From Ancylobacter moscoviensis (GTDB taxonomy: Bacteria > Pseudomonadota > Alphaproteobacteria > Rhizobiales > Xanthobacteraceae), in contig NZ_VMBP01000001.1 of NCBI RefSeq assembly GCF_007559435.1, positions 124,001 to 188,000 on the forward strand: a stretch of 64,000 nucleotides of DNA, given 5' to 3'. The position numbers and the translations under genes are program-made. Positions 47,701 through 56,660 of this stretch are shown here, piece after piece. Each line of letters begins with the position of its first letter. Within the stretch, counting starts at the first letter, position 1. Below the pieces are notes generated by a model. The model did no database searches. It was not told where the DNA came from and saw only the letters and a program-made list of their open reading frames with translations.

Positions 47701-50076
47701 TCAGCCCTCCCGCCGGCCCAGCAATCTCAGCGCATTCGCCGTCACCAGAACGGTCGCGCCGGTATCGGCGAGGATGGCCGGCCACAGGCCGGTGATCCCG
47801 GCGATGGTGGTGACGAGGAACACCGCCTTCAGCCCGAGAGCGAGGGTGATGTTCTGGTGGATGTTGCGCATGGTCGCCCGCGACAGCGCGATCATGCCGG
47901 CGACATCCGCCACCCGCCCGTGCAGCACGGCGGCGTCCGCCGTCTCCAGCGCCACGTCGGTGCCTCCGCCCATGGCGATGCCGACATCCGCCGCCGCCAG
48001 CGCCGGGGCGTCGTTGATGCCGTCGCCCACCTTGGCGACGGTCAGCCCCTCGGCCTTCAGTTCGCCGACGATGCGCTGCTTGTCGGCCGGCATCAGCCCG
48101 GCCCGCACCTCGATGCCGAGGTCGCCGCCGATGGCCTTCGCGGTGCGCTCATTGTCGCCGGTGAGCATCACCGTGCGGATGCCCGCCGCCTTCAGCGCCG
48201 CGAGGCCGGCGCGGGCATCGGCGCGTGGCTCGTCGCGCATGGCGATGACGCCCTCGGCGCGGCCGTCCGCCAGCAGCACCGAGACGGTCTTGCCGGCATC
48301 GTTCAGCGCGCCGATGGCCGCCTGCTGCTCGGTGGTCAACGGCGCGCGCGCGGCCGCCGCCTTGGGTGAGCCGAGGAACAGCGCCACCCCGTCCACCGTG
48401 CCGCTGACGCCCTCCCCGCCCAGCGCGCCGGCGTCGCGCGCCGCCGGATAGGCGAGCGAGCGGGCTTCGGCCTCGGCGAGGATCGCCACCGCCAGCGGAT
48501 GGGTGGAGCCCGCCTCCAGCGCGGCGGCGCGGGCCAGCAGGGCCGCCTCGTCGCCGTCGAAGGCGATGAGATCCGTCACCTTCGGCTTGCCCTCGGTCAG
48601 CGTGCCGGTCTTGTCGAGCGCCACCGCATTGACCGTGCGCAGCACCTCCAGCACCGCGCCGCCCTTGATCAGCAGGCCGCGCCGCGCGCCGGAGGCGAGA
48701 CCGGCCGCGATGGCCGCCGGCGTCGAGATGACCAGCGCGCAGGGGCAGCCGATGAGCAGGATGGCGAGGCCCTTGTAGATCCACTCGTCCCAGGCCGCGC
48801 CGGCGACGAGCGGCGGCACCACCGCCACCAGCGCCGCCAGCACCATCACGAAAGGCGTGTACCAGCGCGAGAAGCGGTCGATGAAGCGCTCGGTCGGCGC
48901 CTTGCTCTCCTGCGCCTCCTCGACGAGACGAACGACGCGGGCGATGGTGTTGTCGGACGGCTCGGTGGTGGCGCGGACGGTGAGCGCCGCCTCGCCGTTC
49001 ACCGTGCCGGCGAAGACCGTGTCACCCTTCTCCTTGCCCACCGGCACGCTCTCGCCGGTCACCGGCGCCTCGTTCACCGAGCCGGCGCCCTCCAGCACCT
49101 CGCCGTCGGCGGGAATGCGCTCGCCCGGCCGCACGAGGATGACGTCGCCGATCCGCAGGTTCTCGGCCGGCACCTCGCGCGTGCCGCCCGCCTCGACGAT
49201 CCGCGCGGTCTTCGGCACCAGCGCCGTGAGGGCGCGGATGGAATCGCGCGCCCGGCCGGCGGCGACGCCTTCCAGCAGCTCGCCGACGAGGAACAGGAAC
49301 ACCACCGCCGCCGCTTCCTCCGACGCGCCGATGATCACCGCGCCGACGGCGGCGATGGTCATCAGCGTCTCGATCGAGAAGGGCGTGCCGGCCAGCGCCG
49401 CCATCACCGCGCGCCGAGCGATCGGCACGAGGCCGATCAGCAGGGCGGCGATGAAGATCCACGGATCGAGCGCGGGGAAGAAATGCCCGACGCCATAGGC
49501 CGCCGCCAGCGCCGCGCCGCAGACCACCGTCAGCCGCGCCTTGCCGCTCCGCCACCACGGTCCGTCGCCCGGCAGATGGGTATGGTCGTGCGCGTGGCTA
49601 CCAGTGCTACCCGTCGCTACTCCATGGGCCTCGTCTGCTACTCTCCGGGGCCCGTTTGCTACGGTTTTTGCTACTCCCTCTGCTACCCTCCCGGCGGGGG
49701 TAGCGGCGCCGGCGGACGGCGCATACCGATGGCCCGCATGATCATGGTCCGCGTGGTCGTGGTCCCCATGATCGCGGTCCCCGTGGTCGTGCCCGCCGCA
49801 TGCCCCGTGGTCATGATCATGCCTTGCCTCATCGGCCGGCGCGGGCCCCCGCACGGCGGGCCGGAGCAGCGGCACGATGCCGTAGCCGAGGCCGGAGACG
49901 CGCTTCTCCACCAGCGCGAGATCGGCGCCGTCATGTTCCACCGTCATGGTCCCGGCCGTCACCGAGACCGACACGTCCGCCACCCCGTCGAGCCGCCGGA
50001 CGGCGGTGTCGATCTTGCTGGCACAGGACGCGCAGTCCATGCCGTCGATGCGGTAGCGGGTCTTCACGGCCGACAT
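47701..50076 (-). CDS. zntA: P1B-type heavy-metal ATPase (ZntA/CadA-like Zn/Cd/Pb exporter)
   Basis: A 791-aa P-type ATPase. The N-terminal HMA domain has GMDCASC, followed by a His/Asp-rich metal-binding linker (repeats of GHDHGD/DHADHDHAGH) and an unusual VA-rich segment. Downstream are VTGESVPV, the transport-site CPC in GCPCALVISTPAAI, the phosphorylation site DKTGTLTEGK, HP in STHPLAVA, and GDGINDAPAL. The CPC and linker point to zinc, cadmium or lead export. It diverges from a MerR gene across a shared operator. The linker contains seven GTAGC pentamers using the rare GTA codon (see findings). Confidence 0.95.
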   Translation of the reverse strand: MSAVKTRYRIDGMDCASCASKIDTAVRRLDGVADVSVSVTAGTMTVEHDGADLALVEKRVSGLGYGIVPLLRPAVRGPAPADEARHDHDHGACGGHDHGDRDHGDHDHADHDHAGHRYAPSAGAATPAGRVAEGVAKTVANGPRRVADEAHGVATGSTGSHAHDHTHLPGDGPWWRSGKARLTVVCGAALAAAYGVGHFFPALDPWIFIAALLIGLVPIARRAVMAALAGTPFSIETLMTIAAVGAVIIGASEEAAAVVFLFLVGELLEGVAAGRARDSIRALTALVPKTARIVEAGGTREVPAENLRIGDVILVRPGERIPADGEVLEGAGSVNEAPVTGESVPVGKEKGDTVFAGTVNGEAALTVRATTEPSDNTIARVVRLVEEAQESKAPTERFIDRFSRWYTPFVMVLAALVAVVPPLVAGAAWDEWIYKGLAILLIGCPCALVISTPAAIAAGLASGARRGLLIKGGAVLEVLRTVNAVALDKTGTLTEGKPKVTDLIAFDGDEAALLARAAALEAGSTHPLAVAILAEAEARSLAYPAARDAGALGGEGVSGTVDGVALFLGSPKAAAARAPLTTEQQAAIGALNDAGKTVSVLLADGRAEGVIAMRDEPRADARAGLAALKAAGIRTVMLTGDNERTAKAIGGDLGIEVRAGLMPADKQRIVGELKAEGLTVAKVGDGINDAPALAAADVGIAMGGGTDVALETADAAVLHGRVADVAGMIALSRATMRNIHQNITLALGLKAVFLVTTIAGITGLWPAILADTGATVLVTANALRLLGRREG
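49597..49686 (-). repeat. Cluster of seven GTAGC pentamers in the zntA linker
   Basis: GTAGC occurs seven times on the coding strand within 90 bp (plus-strand GCTAC at 49597, 49606, 49616, 49637, 49658, 49670, 49682). Some copies read as Val-Ala (GTA GCN) and some as Gly-Ser (GGT AGC), so conservation is at the DNA level and not in one reading phase. Confidence 0.65.
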
Positions 50077-50125
50077 GTCGCGGCTCCTCTTCCTGCCTTG
50101 CCTTCACGTCGTCAGCACACTAATT

Positions 50126-50142
50126 CCTCTAGTGACTAGAGG
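50126..50142. promoter_or_regulatory. MerR-type operator of the zntA-like gene
   Basis: CCTCTAGT-G-ACTAGAGG is a 17-bp dyad with perfect eight-base arms. It sits between a TTGCTC -35-like box and a TAGTGT -10-like box 19 bp apart on the minus strand, the overlong spacer typical of MerR-activated promoters. It lies 12 bp upstream of the MerR start and 50 bp upstream of the ATPase start. Confidence 0.82.
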
Positions 50143-50154
50143 AGCAAGCGCGAA

Positions 50155-50628
50155 ATGAAGGGTCATTTCAGCATCGGGGAGGCAGCCCGCGCGAGCGGCG
50201 TGAAGGTGCCGACCATCCGCTACTACGAGGAGATCGGTCTCCTCCCCAGCCCGCCCCGCACCGAGGGCGGAAGGCGCTCCTACGGCGCCGAGGACATGCG
50301 CCGCCTGGCCTTCATCCGCCACGCGCGCGAGCTCGGCTTCGAGATCGACGCTATCCGCACGCTACTGCAATTGCAGGACAATCCGAATCAATCCTGTGCC
50401 GCTGCGGATGCTATTGCCCGGGATCATCTCGTTGCCGTGGAGCGCCGCATCGCCAGCCTCACGGCGCTGCAGGCCGAGCTGATGCGTATGGTGGAGGGCT
50501 GCTCCCACGGCCATGTCGCGGGTTGCCGGGTCATCGAGATCCTTGCCGACCATGGCGAGTGTCGGCACCATCACGGCCCCGCCGAGACGACGGCCGGCAG
50601 CGCGCCGGCCTTCGCCGACCGGCTCTGA
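50155..50628 (+). CDS. MerR-family heavy-metal regulator (ZntR/CadR/PbrR-like)
   Basis: A 157-aa regulator. The winged HTH (FSIGEAARASGVKVPTIRYYEEIGLLP) and long dimer helix are typical. Metal-binding cysteines appear in NQSCAAAD and in the loop EGCSHGHVAGCRVI, followed by a His-rich tail (ECRHHHG), a pattern of Zn/Cd/Pb sensors. It should activate the divergent P1B ATPase when metal is bound. GAGGAG, ten bases upstream, supports ATG 50155. Confidence 0.93.
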   Translation: MKGHFSIGEAARASGVKVPTIRYYEEIGLLPSPPRTEGGRRSYGAEDMRRLAFIRHARELGFEIDAIRTLLQLQDNPNQSCAAADAIARDHLVAVERRIASLTALQAELMRMVEGCSHGHVAGCRVIEILADHGECRHHHGPAETTAGSAPAFADRL

Positions 50629-50647
50629 GACCTACCGACAGGGCGAT

Positions 50648-51700
50648 ATGATGAGTGGCACGGTCATGCAGATCGGCGCGGCGCCGGATGGCGATCCGAT
50701 CCACGAGATCGTCCTGACCGGCCCGGACGGAACGCGGGCGCGGGTGCTGAGCTGGGGAGCGACGCTGCGCGACCTCGAGGTTCCCGGCTCGGGTGGCGTG
50801 ATGCGTCGGGTCGTGCTCGGTTATGACGACCTCTCCTCCTATCTCGCCAACCCCGCCTATCTCGGCGCCACCTGCGGACGCGTCGCCAACCGCATCCGCA
50901 ACGGCCGCTTCACCCTGAACGGGCGTGGCTACGAGCTGGCGCGCAACGAGCGGGGCGTCACCCACCTGCACGGTGGCACGCGCGGCTTCTCGCACCGCCC
51001 GTGGCGGGTTGAAACAGCCGCGGGAAACGCCGTCACGCTGGCCTATCGTTCGGCCGACGGCGAGGAGGGTTATCCCGGCACGCTCGACGTGCTCTGCACC
51101 TACCGGCTTGTCGCGCCGTCCACGCTGGAAATCGAAATGACGGCCCGAACCGACGCGCCGACGCCGGTCAGCCTCGCCCATCATTCCTATTTCACCCTCG
51201 ACCCCGGCCATTCGGTGCGCGAGCTGGAGGTCGCGGTGGCCGCGCGGCACTACACGCCCGTCGATGCGGACCAGATCCCGACCGGCGAGATTGCACCCGT
51301 CGACGGGACACCGTTCGATCTGCGCAGCTTCCGGCGCCTCGCCGATCAGGGGATCGGCTTCGACACAAACTTCGTGCTCGATGACGCCGGCCCTCCTGCC
51401 GGCGATCCCGCCGCGCCCAGGCTCGTCGCCCGGGCCCGCTCGTCACGCAGCGGCATGGCGATGGAGGTGCGCACCACGGCGCCGGGCCTCCAGCTCTATG
51501 ACGGCGCGCATCTGCCCGTCACGAACCATGGAATCGGTGCTCTGACGCATGGAGCGCATGCGGGAATCTGCTTCGAACCGCAGTATTTCCCGGACGCGGT
51601 GAACCGGCTCGGCCTCCCCCCGCCGTGGATCACGCCCGACGCGGGCTTCCGACAAGTAACGGCGTACCGTTTTTGCACGGATAACGTGTCCCGACGGTAA
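50648..51700 (+). CDS. galM: Aldose 1-epimerase (mutarotase)
   Basis: A 350-aa GalM-family enzyme interconverting alpha and beta anomers of aldoses. The catalytic histidine is in SLAHHSYF and the glutamate in ICFEPQYFPDAVN; NRIRNGRFTLNG and HLHGGTRGFSHRPW are family hallmarks. Two in-frame ATGs (50648 and 50651) follow AGGGCG. It follows the MerR gene by 19 bp on the same strand but is functionally unrelated. Confidence 0.93.
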   Translation: MMSGTVMQIGAAPDGDPIHEIVLTGPDGTRARVLSWGATLRDLEVPGSGGVMRRVVLGYDDLSSYLANPAYLGATCGRVANRIRNGRFTLNGRGYELARNERGVTHLHGGTRGFSHRPWRVETAAGNAVTLAYRSADGEEGYPGTLDVLCTYRLVAPSTLEIEMTARTDAPTPVSLAHHSYFTLDPGHSVRELEVAVAARHYTPVDADQIPTGEIAPVDGTPFDLRSFRRLADQGIGFDTNFVLDDAGPPAGDPAAPRLVARARSSRSGMAMEVRTTAPGLQLYDGAHLPVTNHGIGALTHGAHAGICFEPQYFPDAVNRLGLPPPWITPDAGFRQVTAYRFCTDNVSRR

Positions 51701-51822
51701 CAGGTCTGGCCGAAGCGACCTGATAGCCGCTTCGTCAGCTTCCCGCGCTCCGTGCAAACAATTATGTCGATATTGAAATCATCTTCGTGGCAAATCCCTC
51801 GCAGGCTGGCCGCGCAGAACCC

Positions 51823-52803
51823 ATGCACCGTCGTCGCTTCATTGCCGGACTTGCCGCGGGCTGTCTCGGGCTCCCTGCAGCTTACGGTCAATCCGAGAAC
51901 GGAACTCGCGCAACGGACACATCCGGGGCCGGCGAGCCGCTGACCCTGTTCGTGCCCGGTCCTGAGAACAGCGGCCTTGCGGCGCTGGGCCGAAGCATGG
52001 CCGCCAGCCTCGACGCGGAAGGCTTCGCTTCGACGCTCGCCTACGATCCGCGCGGCTCGGGCGCCGGAATAAGGAGCTTCGCCGACCGATTCTCTTCGCA
52101 CGGCAATGCCCTGATGGCCGGAAGCTTCGGCATGATCGGCGCCTCCATACTGGCGCGCCTCCCCCTCACGCTCGACAATCTCACCCCGGTGGCGCGGCTC
52201 ACCACCGAATACGCGGTGGCCGCCGTGCGACCGGATTCCCCCTATGTGTCGCTGCGCTCTTTCCTGACCGCGCTGAAGACCGATCCGGGCGCGATCCTGT
52301 TCGGCGGTGGCACCGTGGGCACGGTCGATCACATCCTCGCCGCGATGATCGCAAGGCAGGCGGGGCTCAAGGCCGGCCAGCTCCGCTACAAGTCGATCAT
52401 CGGCGGCACCGGGGCCATCGATGCGGTGCTTCAGGGCGAGTTCACCTGCGTGCTCGGCGGCCTGAGCGAGTTGCAGCCGCGCCTCGCGCTCGGGCAGCTC
52501 AGGGCACTGGCCGTCTCGGCGCCACAGCGCCTTCCGGGCATCGCCATACCGACCTTTCTCGAGCAGGGCGCGCCCATCGAGCTGGCCAACTGGCGCGGTG
52601 TGTTCGCCCCGCCCGGCATCGACGCCCCGCGTCTCGCCCACCTCACCGCGCTGACCGACCGGATGGTGACCGGCGCGACCTGGAAGGCCATGCTCTTCCG
52701 CTACAACTGGACCGGCGACTATCTCGCGGGACCGGGCTTCGGCGCCTTCGTGCGCAGCGAAACCTCGCGCGTGCGGGTGCTGCTCGCCGAACTCGGGCTG
52801 TAG
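51823..52803 (+). CDS. Bug-family tripartite tricarboxylate transporter substrate-binding protein
   Basis: A 326-aa periplasmic receptor of the Bug/TctC type. The N-terminus MHRRRFIAGLAAGCLGLPAA resembles a Tat signal (RRRFIAG). Features of the family are GGGTVGTVDHILAAMIARQAGLK, GTGAIDAVLQGEFTCVLG and the WRGVFAPPGI stretch. No TctA/TctB membrane partners are adjacent, a common orphan arrangement; the ligand is unknown. ATG 51823 is chosen over GTG 51787. The gene's last 85 bp overlap the convergent LysR gene. Confidence 0.86.
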   Translation: MHRRRFIAGLAAGCLGLPAAYGQSENGTRATDTSGAGEPLTLFVPGPENSGLAALGRSMAASLDAEGFASTLAYDPRGSGAGIRSFADRFSSHGNALMAGSFGMIGASILARLPLTLDNLTPVARLTTEYAVAAVRPDSPYVSLRSFLTALKTDPGAILFGGGTVGTVDHILAAMIARQAGLKAGQLRYKSIIGGTGAIDAVLQGEFTCVLGGLSELQPRLALGQLRALAVSAPQRLPGIAIPTFLEQGAPIELANWRGVFAPPGIDAPRLAHLTALTDRMVTGATWKAMLFRYNWTGDYLAGPGFGAFVRSETSRVRVLLAELGL

Positions 52804-53693
52804 CCGGCCTCGGGCGTGAAGCCTGCCCGCTCCTCGCGCACCGCGCCGGCGATGAAATCCTCTACTATGCGGATGCGCCGCAGGTCGTGGATGTCGGCAT
52901 GGGTGACGAGCCAGTAGGAGCGGCGGAAGCTCAACTCCGGAAGCACGCGGACGAGCCCCTCATGCCCCAGCGCGGCGTAGTCGTGCAGGATGCCGACGCC
53001 TGCCCCCGCCCGCACCGCCTCCATCTGGCCGACCACGCTGGCGCATTCCAGCCGGCGCGCCTCCACCTCGCGGAACGCCTCGAAATAGTCCAGCGCCGGG
53101 CTGTAGACGAGGTCGGCCACATAGGTGACGAGCAGCCGTCCATTGAGGTCCTTGAGACTGGCGATCGCGCCGGTGCGCTCGAGATAGTCGCGCGCCGCAT
53201 AGACGCCGAGCGTGTAGTCGGTGAGCTTGCGCGCCACGAGCCGCCCCTCCGCCGGCCGCTGGAGGGTGACGGCGATGTCGACCTCGCGCTTGGGCAGCGA
53301 GAAGCTGCGCGGCAGCGGCGCGAGCTGGATGTTGAGCCCCGGATGCTCCTCCGCCAGCCGGCCGAGGCGCGGGGCGAGGAAATAGGTGCCGAAGCCGTCC
53401 GGCGCGCCGATGCGCACCGTGCCGGCAAGCGCGAGGTCGACATTGCCCAGCGCCGCCTGCGCCTGCAGCATCTCGGTCTCGATGCGTTCGGCATGGGCAA
53501 GCAGCCGCTCGCCGGCCGGCGTCAGCTCGCTGCCGGTGGTGCGCCGCTCCAGCAGCTTGGTGCCCAGGCCCGCCTCCAGCGCGCCGAGCCGGCGTCCCAC
53601 CGTGGCGTGATCGAGCCCAAGCTGCCGCGCCGCCGCAAGCATCTGCCCGGCACGCGCGACCGCGAGAAAGATGCGGAGATGGTCCCAGTCCAT
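52719..53693 (-). CDS. LysR-family regulator divergent from mmsA
   Basis: A 324-aa LysR regulator with the HTH at residues 2-60 (LRIFLAVARAGQMLAAARQLGLDHATVGRRLGALE) and an effector-binding domain. ATG 53693 (MDWDHLRIF) is the family start; GGGAGG sits only two bases before it. About 27 C-terminal residues are encoded antisense to the 3' end of the Bug gene and have no family equivalent. The divergent gene is mmsA, so LysR control of methylmalonate-semialdehyde or valine metabolism is likely. Confidence 0.92.
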   Translation of the reverse strand: MDWDHLRIFLAVARAGQMLAAARQLGLDHATVGRRLGALEAGLGTKLLERRTTGSELTPAGERLLAHAERIETEMLQAQAALGNVDLALAGTVRIGAPDGFGTYFLAPRLGRLAEEHPGLNIQLAPLPRSFSLPKREVDIAVTLQRPAEGRLVARKLTDYTLGVYAARDYLERTGAIASLKDLNGRLLVTYVADLVYSPALDYFEAFREVEARRLECASVVGQMEAVRAGAGVGILHDYAALGHEGLVRVLPELSFRRSYWLVTHADIHDLRRIRIVEDFIAGAVREERAGFTPEAGYSPSSASSTRTREVSLRTKAPKPGPAR

Positions 53694-53812
53694 GGCCTCC
53701 CGTTCCGATGTCTTTTTGTGTGATTCTGCACAACGGATGCGGAAACATCGTCGTTGAAGTGAAGTCTTTCGACAAGCACAACCATCGAAGGACAAACTGA
53801 GGGGAGATCGCC
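53694..53812. promoter_or_regulatory. Divergent LysR-mmsA control region
   Basis: A 119-bp gap holding both promoters. ATTCTGC...GCGGAA (about 53723-53744) is an imperfect inverted repeat with the T-N11-A feature of LysR sites, and GAAGTGAAGTC repeats follow. No -35/-10 pair is clear. Confidence 0.35.
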
Positions 53813-55303
53813 ATGGCGGTCATCGGTCATTACATCGGCGGCAAGGTCGTCGCCACGGCGGGACGTTCGGCGCCGGTCTTCGATCCGTCCACCGGCGCCC
53901 AGTCGGGCGAGGTGCTGCTCGCTTCCACCGCCACGGTGGGCGAGGCGGTCGCCGCCGCCGCCGCCGCCTTCCCGCGCTGGGCCGACACGCCGCCGCTGAC
54001 CCGCGCGCGCATCCTCTTCAAGTTCAAGGCGCTGCTGGACCGCGACATCGACGCGCTGGCCGCCGCCATCACCCGCGAGCATGGCAAGACCTTCGAGGAC
54101 GCCAAGGGCGAAGTCACCCGCGGCATCGAGGTCGTCGAGTTCGCCTGCGGCATCCCGCACCTGATGCGCGGCGATTTCACCGAGCAGGTGGCGCGCGGCG
54201 TCGACGTGTTCTCCGCCCGCCATCCGGTCGGCGTGGTCGCCGGCATCACCCCATTCAACTTCCCGGCCATGGTGCCGATGTGGATGTTCCCGGTGGCGCT
54301 GGCCTGCGGCAACAGCTTCGTGCTCAAGCCCTCCGAGAAGGACCCGACCCCTTCGCTGATGCTGGCCGAGCTGCTGACGGAAGCCGGGCTGCCGGCGGGC
54401 GTATTCAACGTCGTGCAGGGCGACAAGGAGGCGGTCGACACGCTGCTGACCCACCCGGACGTCGCCGCCGTCAGCTTCGTCGGCTCCACCGCCATCGGCG
54501 AGTACGTCTACAAGACCGCCGCGGCGCACGGTAAGCGCGCGCAGGCGCTGTGCGGCGCCAAGAACCACCTGGTGGTGATGCCCGACGCCGACCTCGACAA
54601 GACCGTCGACGCCCTGATGGGCGCGGGCTACGGTTCGGCGGGCGAGCGCTGCATGGCCGTGTCGGTCGCGGTGGCCGTGGGTGGCGTCGGCGACGCGCTG
54701 ATGGAAAAGCTCGTGCCGAAGGTGCGTGCGCTCAAGGTCGGTCCCGGCCTCGACCCCGACAGCGAGATGGGCCCGCTCGTCACCAAGGAACATCTCGCCA
54801 AGGTGCGCGGCTATGTCGACGCCGGCCTCGCCGAGGGCGCGGAGCTCGTCGTCGACGGGCGCGGTCTCAAGCTGCAGGGCTATGAGGACGGCTACTTCAT
54901 CGGCGGCTGCCTGTTCGACCGGGTGACGCCCGAAATGAAGATCTACAAGGAAGAGATCTTCGGCCCGGTGCTCTCCGTCGTGCGCGTCGACCGCTTCGAC
55001 GAGGCCTTGAGGCTGGTCAACGACCACGAATACGGCAACGGCGCCGCCATCTTCACCCGTGACGGCGACAGCGCCCGCGCCTTCGACCGCGACGCCAAGG
55101 CCGGCATGATCGGCATCAACGTGCCGATCCCGGTGCCGGTGGCCTTCCATTCCTTCGGCGGCTGGAAGCGGTCGATCTTCGGTGATCGCAACGTCTACGG
55201 CATGGAGGGCGTGGGCTTCTACACCAAGATGAAGACCACCACCGCCCGCTGGCCGACCGGCATCCGCGAGGGCGCCCAGTTCGTCATGCCGACGACGGGC
55301 TGA
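53813..55303 (+). CDS. mmsA: CoA-acylating methylmalonate-semialdehyde dehydrogenase
   Basis: A 496-aa aldehyde dehydrogenase-superfamily enzyme converting (methyl)malonate semialdehyde to propionyl-CoA or acetyl-CoA in valine and inositol catabolism. The catalytic Cys lies in [31 protein letters not shown] and the absence of the usual catalytic Glu ([14 protein letters not shown]) mark the MmsA branch. GGGGAG upstream supports ATG 53813. It stands alone downstream of a divergent LysR gene. Confidence 0.96.
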   Translation: MAVIGHYIGGKVVATAGRSAPVFDPSTGAQSGEVLLASTATVGEAVAAAAAAFPRWADTPPLTRARILFKFKALLDRDIDALAAAITREHGKTFEDAKGEVTRGIEVVEFACGIPHLMRGDFTEQVARGVDVFSARHPVGVVAGITPFNFPAMVPMWMFPVALACGNSFVLKPSEKDPTPSLMLAELLTEAGLPAGVFNVVQGDKEAVDTLLTHPDVAAVSFVGSTAIGEYVYKTAAAHGKRAQALCGAKNHLVVMPDADLDKTVDALMGAGYGSAGERCMAVSVAVAVGGVGDALMEKLVPKVRALKVGPGLDPDSEMGPLVTKEHLAKVRGYVDAGLAEGAELVVDGRGLKLQGYEDGYFIGGCLFDRVTPEMKIYKEEIFGPVLSVVRVDRFDEALRLVNDHEYGNGAAIFTRDGDSARAFDRDAKAGMIGINVPIPVPVAFHSFGGWKRSIFGDRNVYGMEGVGFYTKMKTTTARWPTGIREGAQFVMPTTG

Positions 55304-55329
55304 AGCCTCGCGCATTCCTGGAGATCGAC

Positions 55330-55421
55330 GTCATGCCCGGCCTCGCGCCGGGCATCCACGACGCGCTTCTTCGCGCCGAGCTCCAAGGCATAGAGATGGC
55401 CGGGCCAGGCCCGGCCATAAC
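55330..55421. repeat. REP-like palindromic intergenic element, copy 5
   Basis: GTCATGCCCGGCCTCGCGCC at the left and GATGGCCGGGCCAGGCCCGG...CATAAC at the right, with a spacer that differs from the other copies. It lies between mmsA and the WYL regulator gene. Confidence 0.7.
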
Positions 55422-55475
55422 GGCTGTACCCCTGCTGCCATTATCTGACAGCAGGGCTCGCGCTATGATCGGCGC

Positions 55476-56186
55476 ATGTCGCGATCCGAACGCCTCTTCG
55501 ATCTCCTGCAGGTGCTGCGCCGCCATCGCCGTCCGGTCAGCGGACGCGTGCTGGCCGGAGAGATCGGCGTGAGCCTGCGCACCCTCTATCGCGACATCGC
55601 CAGCCTGCAGGCCCAGGGAGCGACCATCGAGGGCGAGGCCGGCGTCGGCTATGTGCTGCGTCCCGGCTTCCTGCTGCCTCCGCTGATGTTCCCGCCGGAG
55701 GAGATCGAAGCGCTGGTGCTCGGCTCGCGCTGGGTCGCCGAGCGCGCCGACGGCCGCCTCGCCGAAGCCGCGCGCTCCGCGCTCGCCCGTATCGGCGCGG
55801 TGCTGCCGCCGGACCTGCGTGAGGAGATGGAAGGTTCGGCGCTATTCATCGCGCCGGGCGCCCCGATCCCCGCCGACGCCATCGACCCGGCGATCCTGCG
55901 CAAGGCGATCCGCACCGAGCGCAAGCTCGCGTTGCGCTACAGCGACGCCAACGGAACGGCGAGCGAGCGGGTAGTCTGGCCCTTCGCGCTCGCCTTCTTT
56001 GATCAGGTCCGGCTATTGATCGGTTGGTGCGAACTGCGCGACGATTTCCGCAGCTTCCGCACCGACCGGATCGCCACGGTCGAGATGACGGAGACGCGCT
56101 ACCCGACCCGGCGGGCGGACCTGCTGCGCCAATGGAAGCAGGTGAAATACGCGCAGCACGCGCAGGAATCGTTCAGCGCCGAATGA
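55476..56186 (+). CDS. WYL-domain transcriptional regulator (YafY-like)
   Basis: A 236-aa regulator. N-terminal HTH_11 (RLFDLLQVLRRHRRPVSGRVLAGEIGVSLRTLYRDI, residues 5-41) is followed by the WYL domain with the RYSDANG and VWPFALAFFDQVRLLIGWCEL segments. WYL proteins bind nucleotides or single-stranded nucleic acid and often repress. It is followed by a VOC protein gene; the YafY-VOC pair is common and the VOC gene is its likely target. Confidence 0.92.
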   Translation: MSRSERLFDLLQVLRRHRRPVSGRVLAGEIGVSLRTLYRDIASLQAQGATIEGEAGVGYVLRPGFLLPPLMFPPEEIEALVLGSRWVAERADGRLAEAARSALARIGAVLPPDLREEMEGSALFIAPGAPIPADAIDPAILRKAIRTERKLALRYSDANGTASERVVWPFALAFFDQVRLLIGWCELRDDFRSFRTDRIATVEMTETRYPTRRADLLRQWKQVKYAQHAQESFSAE

Positions 56187-56264
56187 TGCAGCGCCCGATC
56201 ATGCTGACGAAAACTGGCAGCAGATCCGGCTAGCTTCCCTCCGAACAATCGATCGGGGGCGATC

Positions 56265-56639
56265 ATGATCGACGCAAGCAAGATCCTTCTCTACGTCAAC
56301 GACCCCGCCGCGAGCGCGCGCTTCTACGGGTCGCTCCTGGAGCGCCGACCCATCAAGGAAACCGCCAGCGTGGCCGTGCTGGAGCTGGCGCCCGGCATGT
56401 CGCTCGCCCTGTGGCGGCGCGACGGGGTGAAGCCGCTGCCGCATCTGCGCTCCGGCGGCAACGAGATCGGCTTCCGCGTGGCGGACGCCGCCGCCGTCGA
56501 CGCCCAGTATGAATGCTGGGCCAACAAGGGCGTGCCGATCGCCCTGCCGCCGACCGACCTCGATTTCGGCCGCAGCTTCGTGGCGCTCGATCCCGACGGG
56601 CATCGCCTGCGGGTCTACGCCTCCGACAAGGACATGTGA
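56265..56639 (+). CDS. VOC-superfamily (glyoxalase/dioxygenase-like) protein
   Basis: A 124-aa single-unit vicinal-oxygen-chelate protein: ILLYVNDPAASARFYGSLL, ELAPGMSLALWRR, GNEIGFRVADAAAVDAQY and FVALDPDGHRLRVY. Paired betaalphabetabetabeta units form a fold used by glyoxalases and antibiotic-binding proteins; the histidine metal ligands are not clearly kept, so a binding role is as likely as catalysis. It follows the WYL regulator by 78 bp and is convergent with tyrC. Confidence 0.88.
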   Translation: MIDASKILLYVNDPAASARFYGSLLERRPIKETASVAVLELAPGMSLALWRRDGVKPLPHLRSGGNEIGFRVADAAAVDAQYECWANKGVPIALPPTDLDFGRSFVALDPDGHRLRVYASDKDM

Positions 56640-56660
56640 GGGGGACGCTCGTCCCCCCGT

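Noticed and set aside
50648-51700. galM as part of the metal-resistance operon
   Set aside because: Only proximity to the MerR gene supports it; aldose epimerase has no metal role and its ribosome site is independent.
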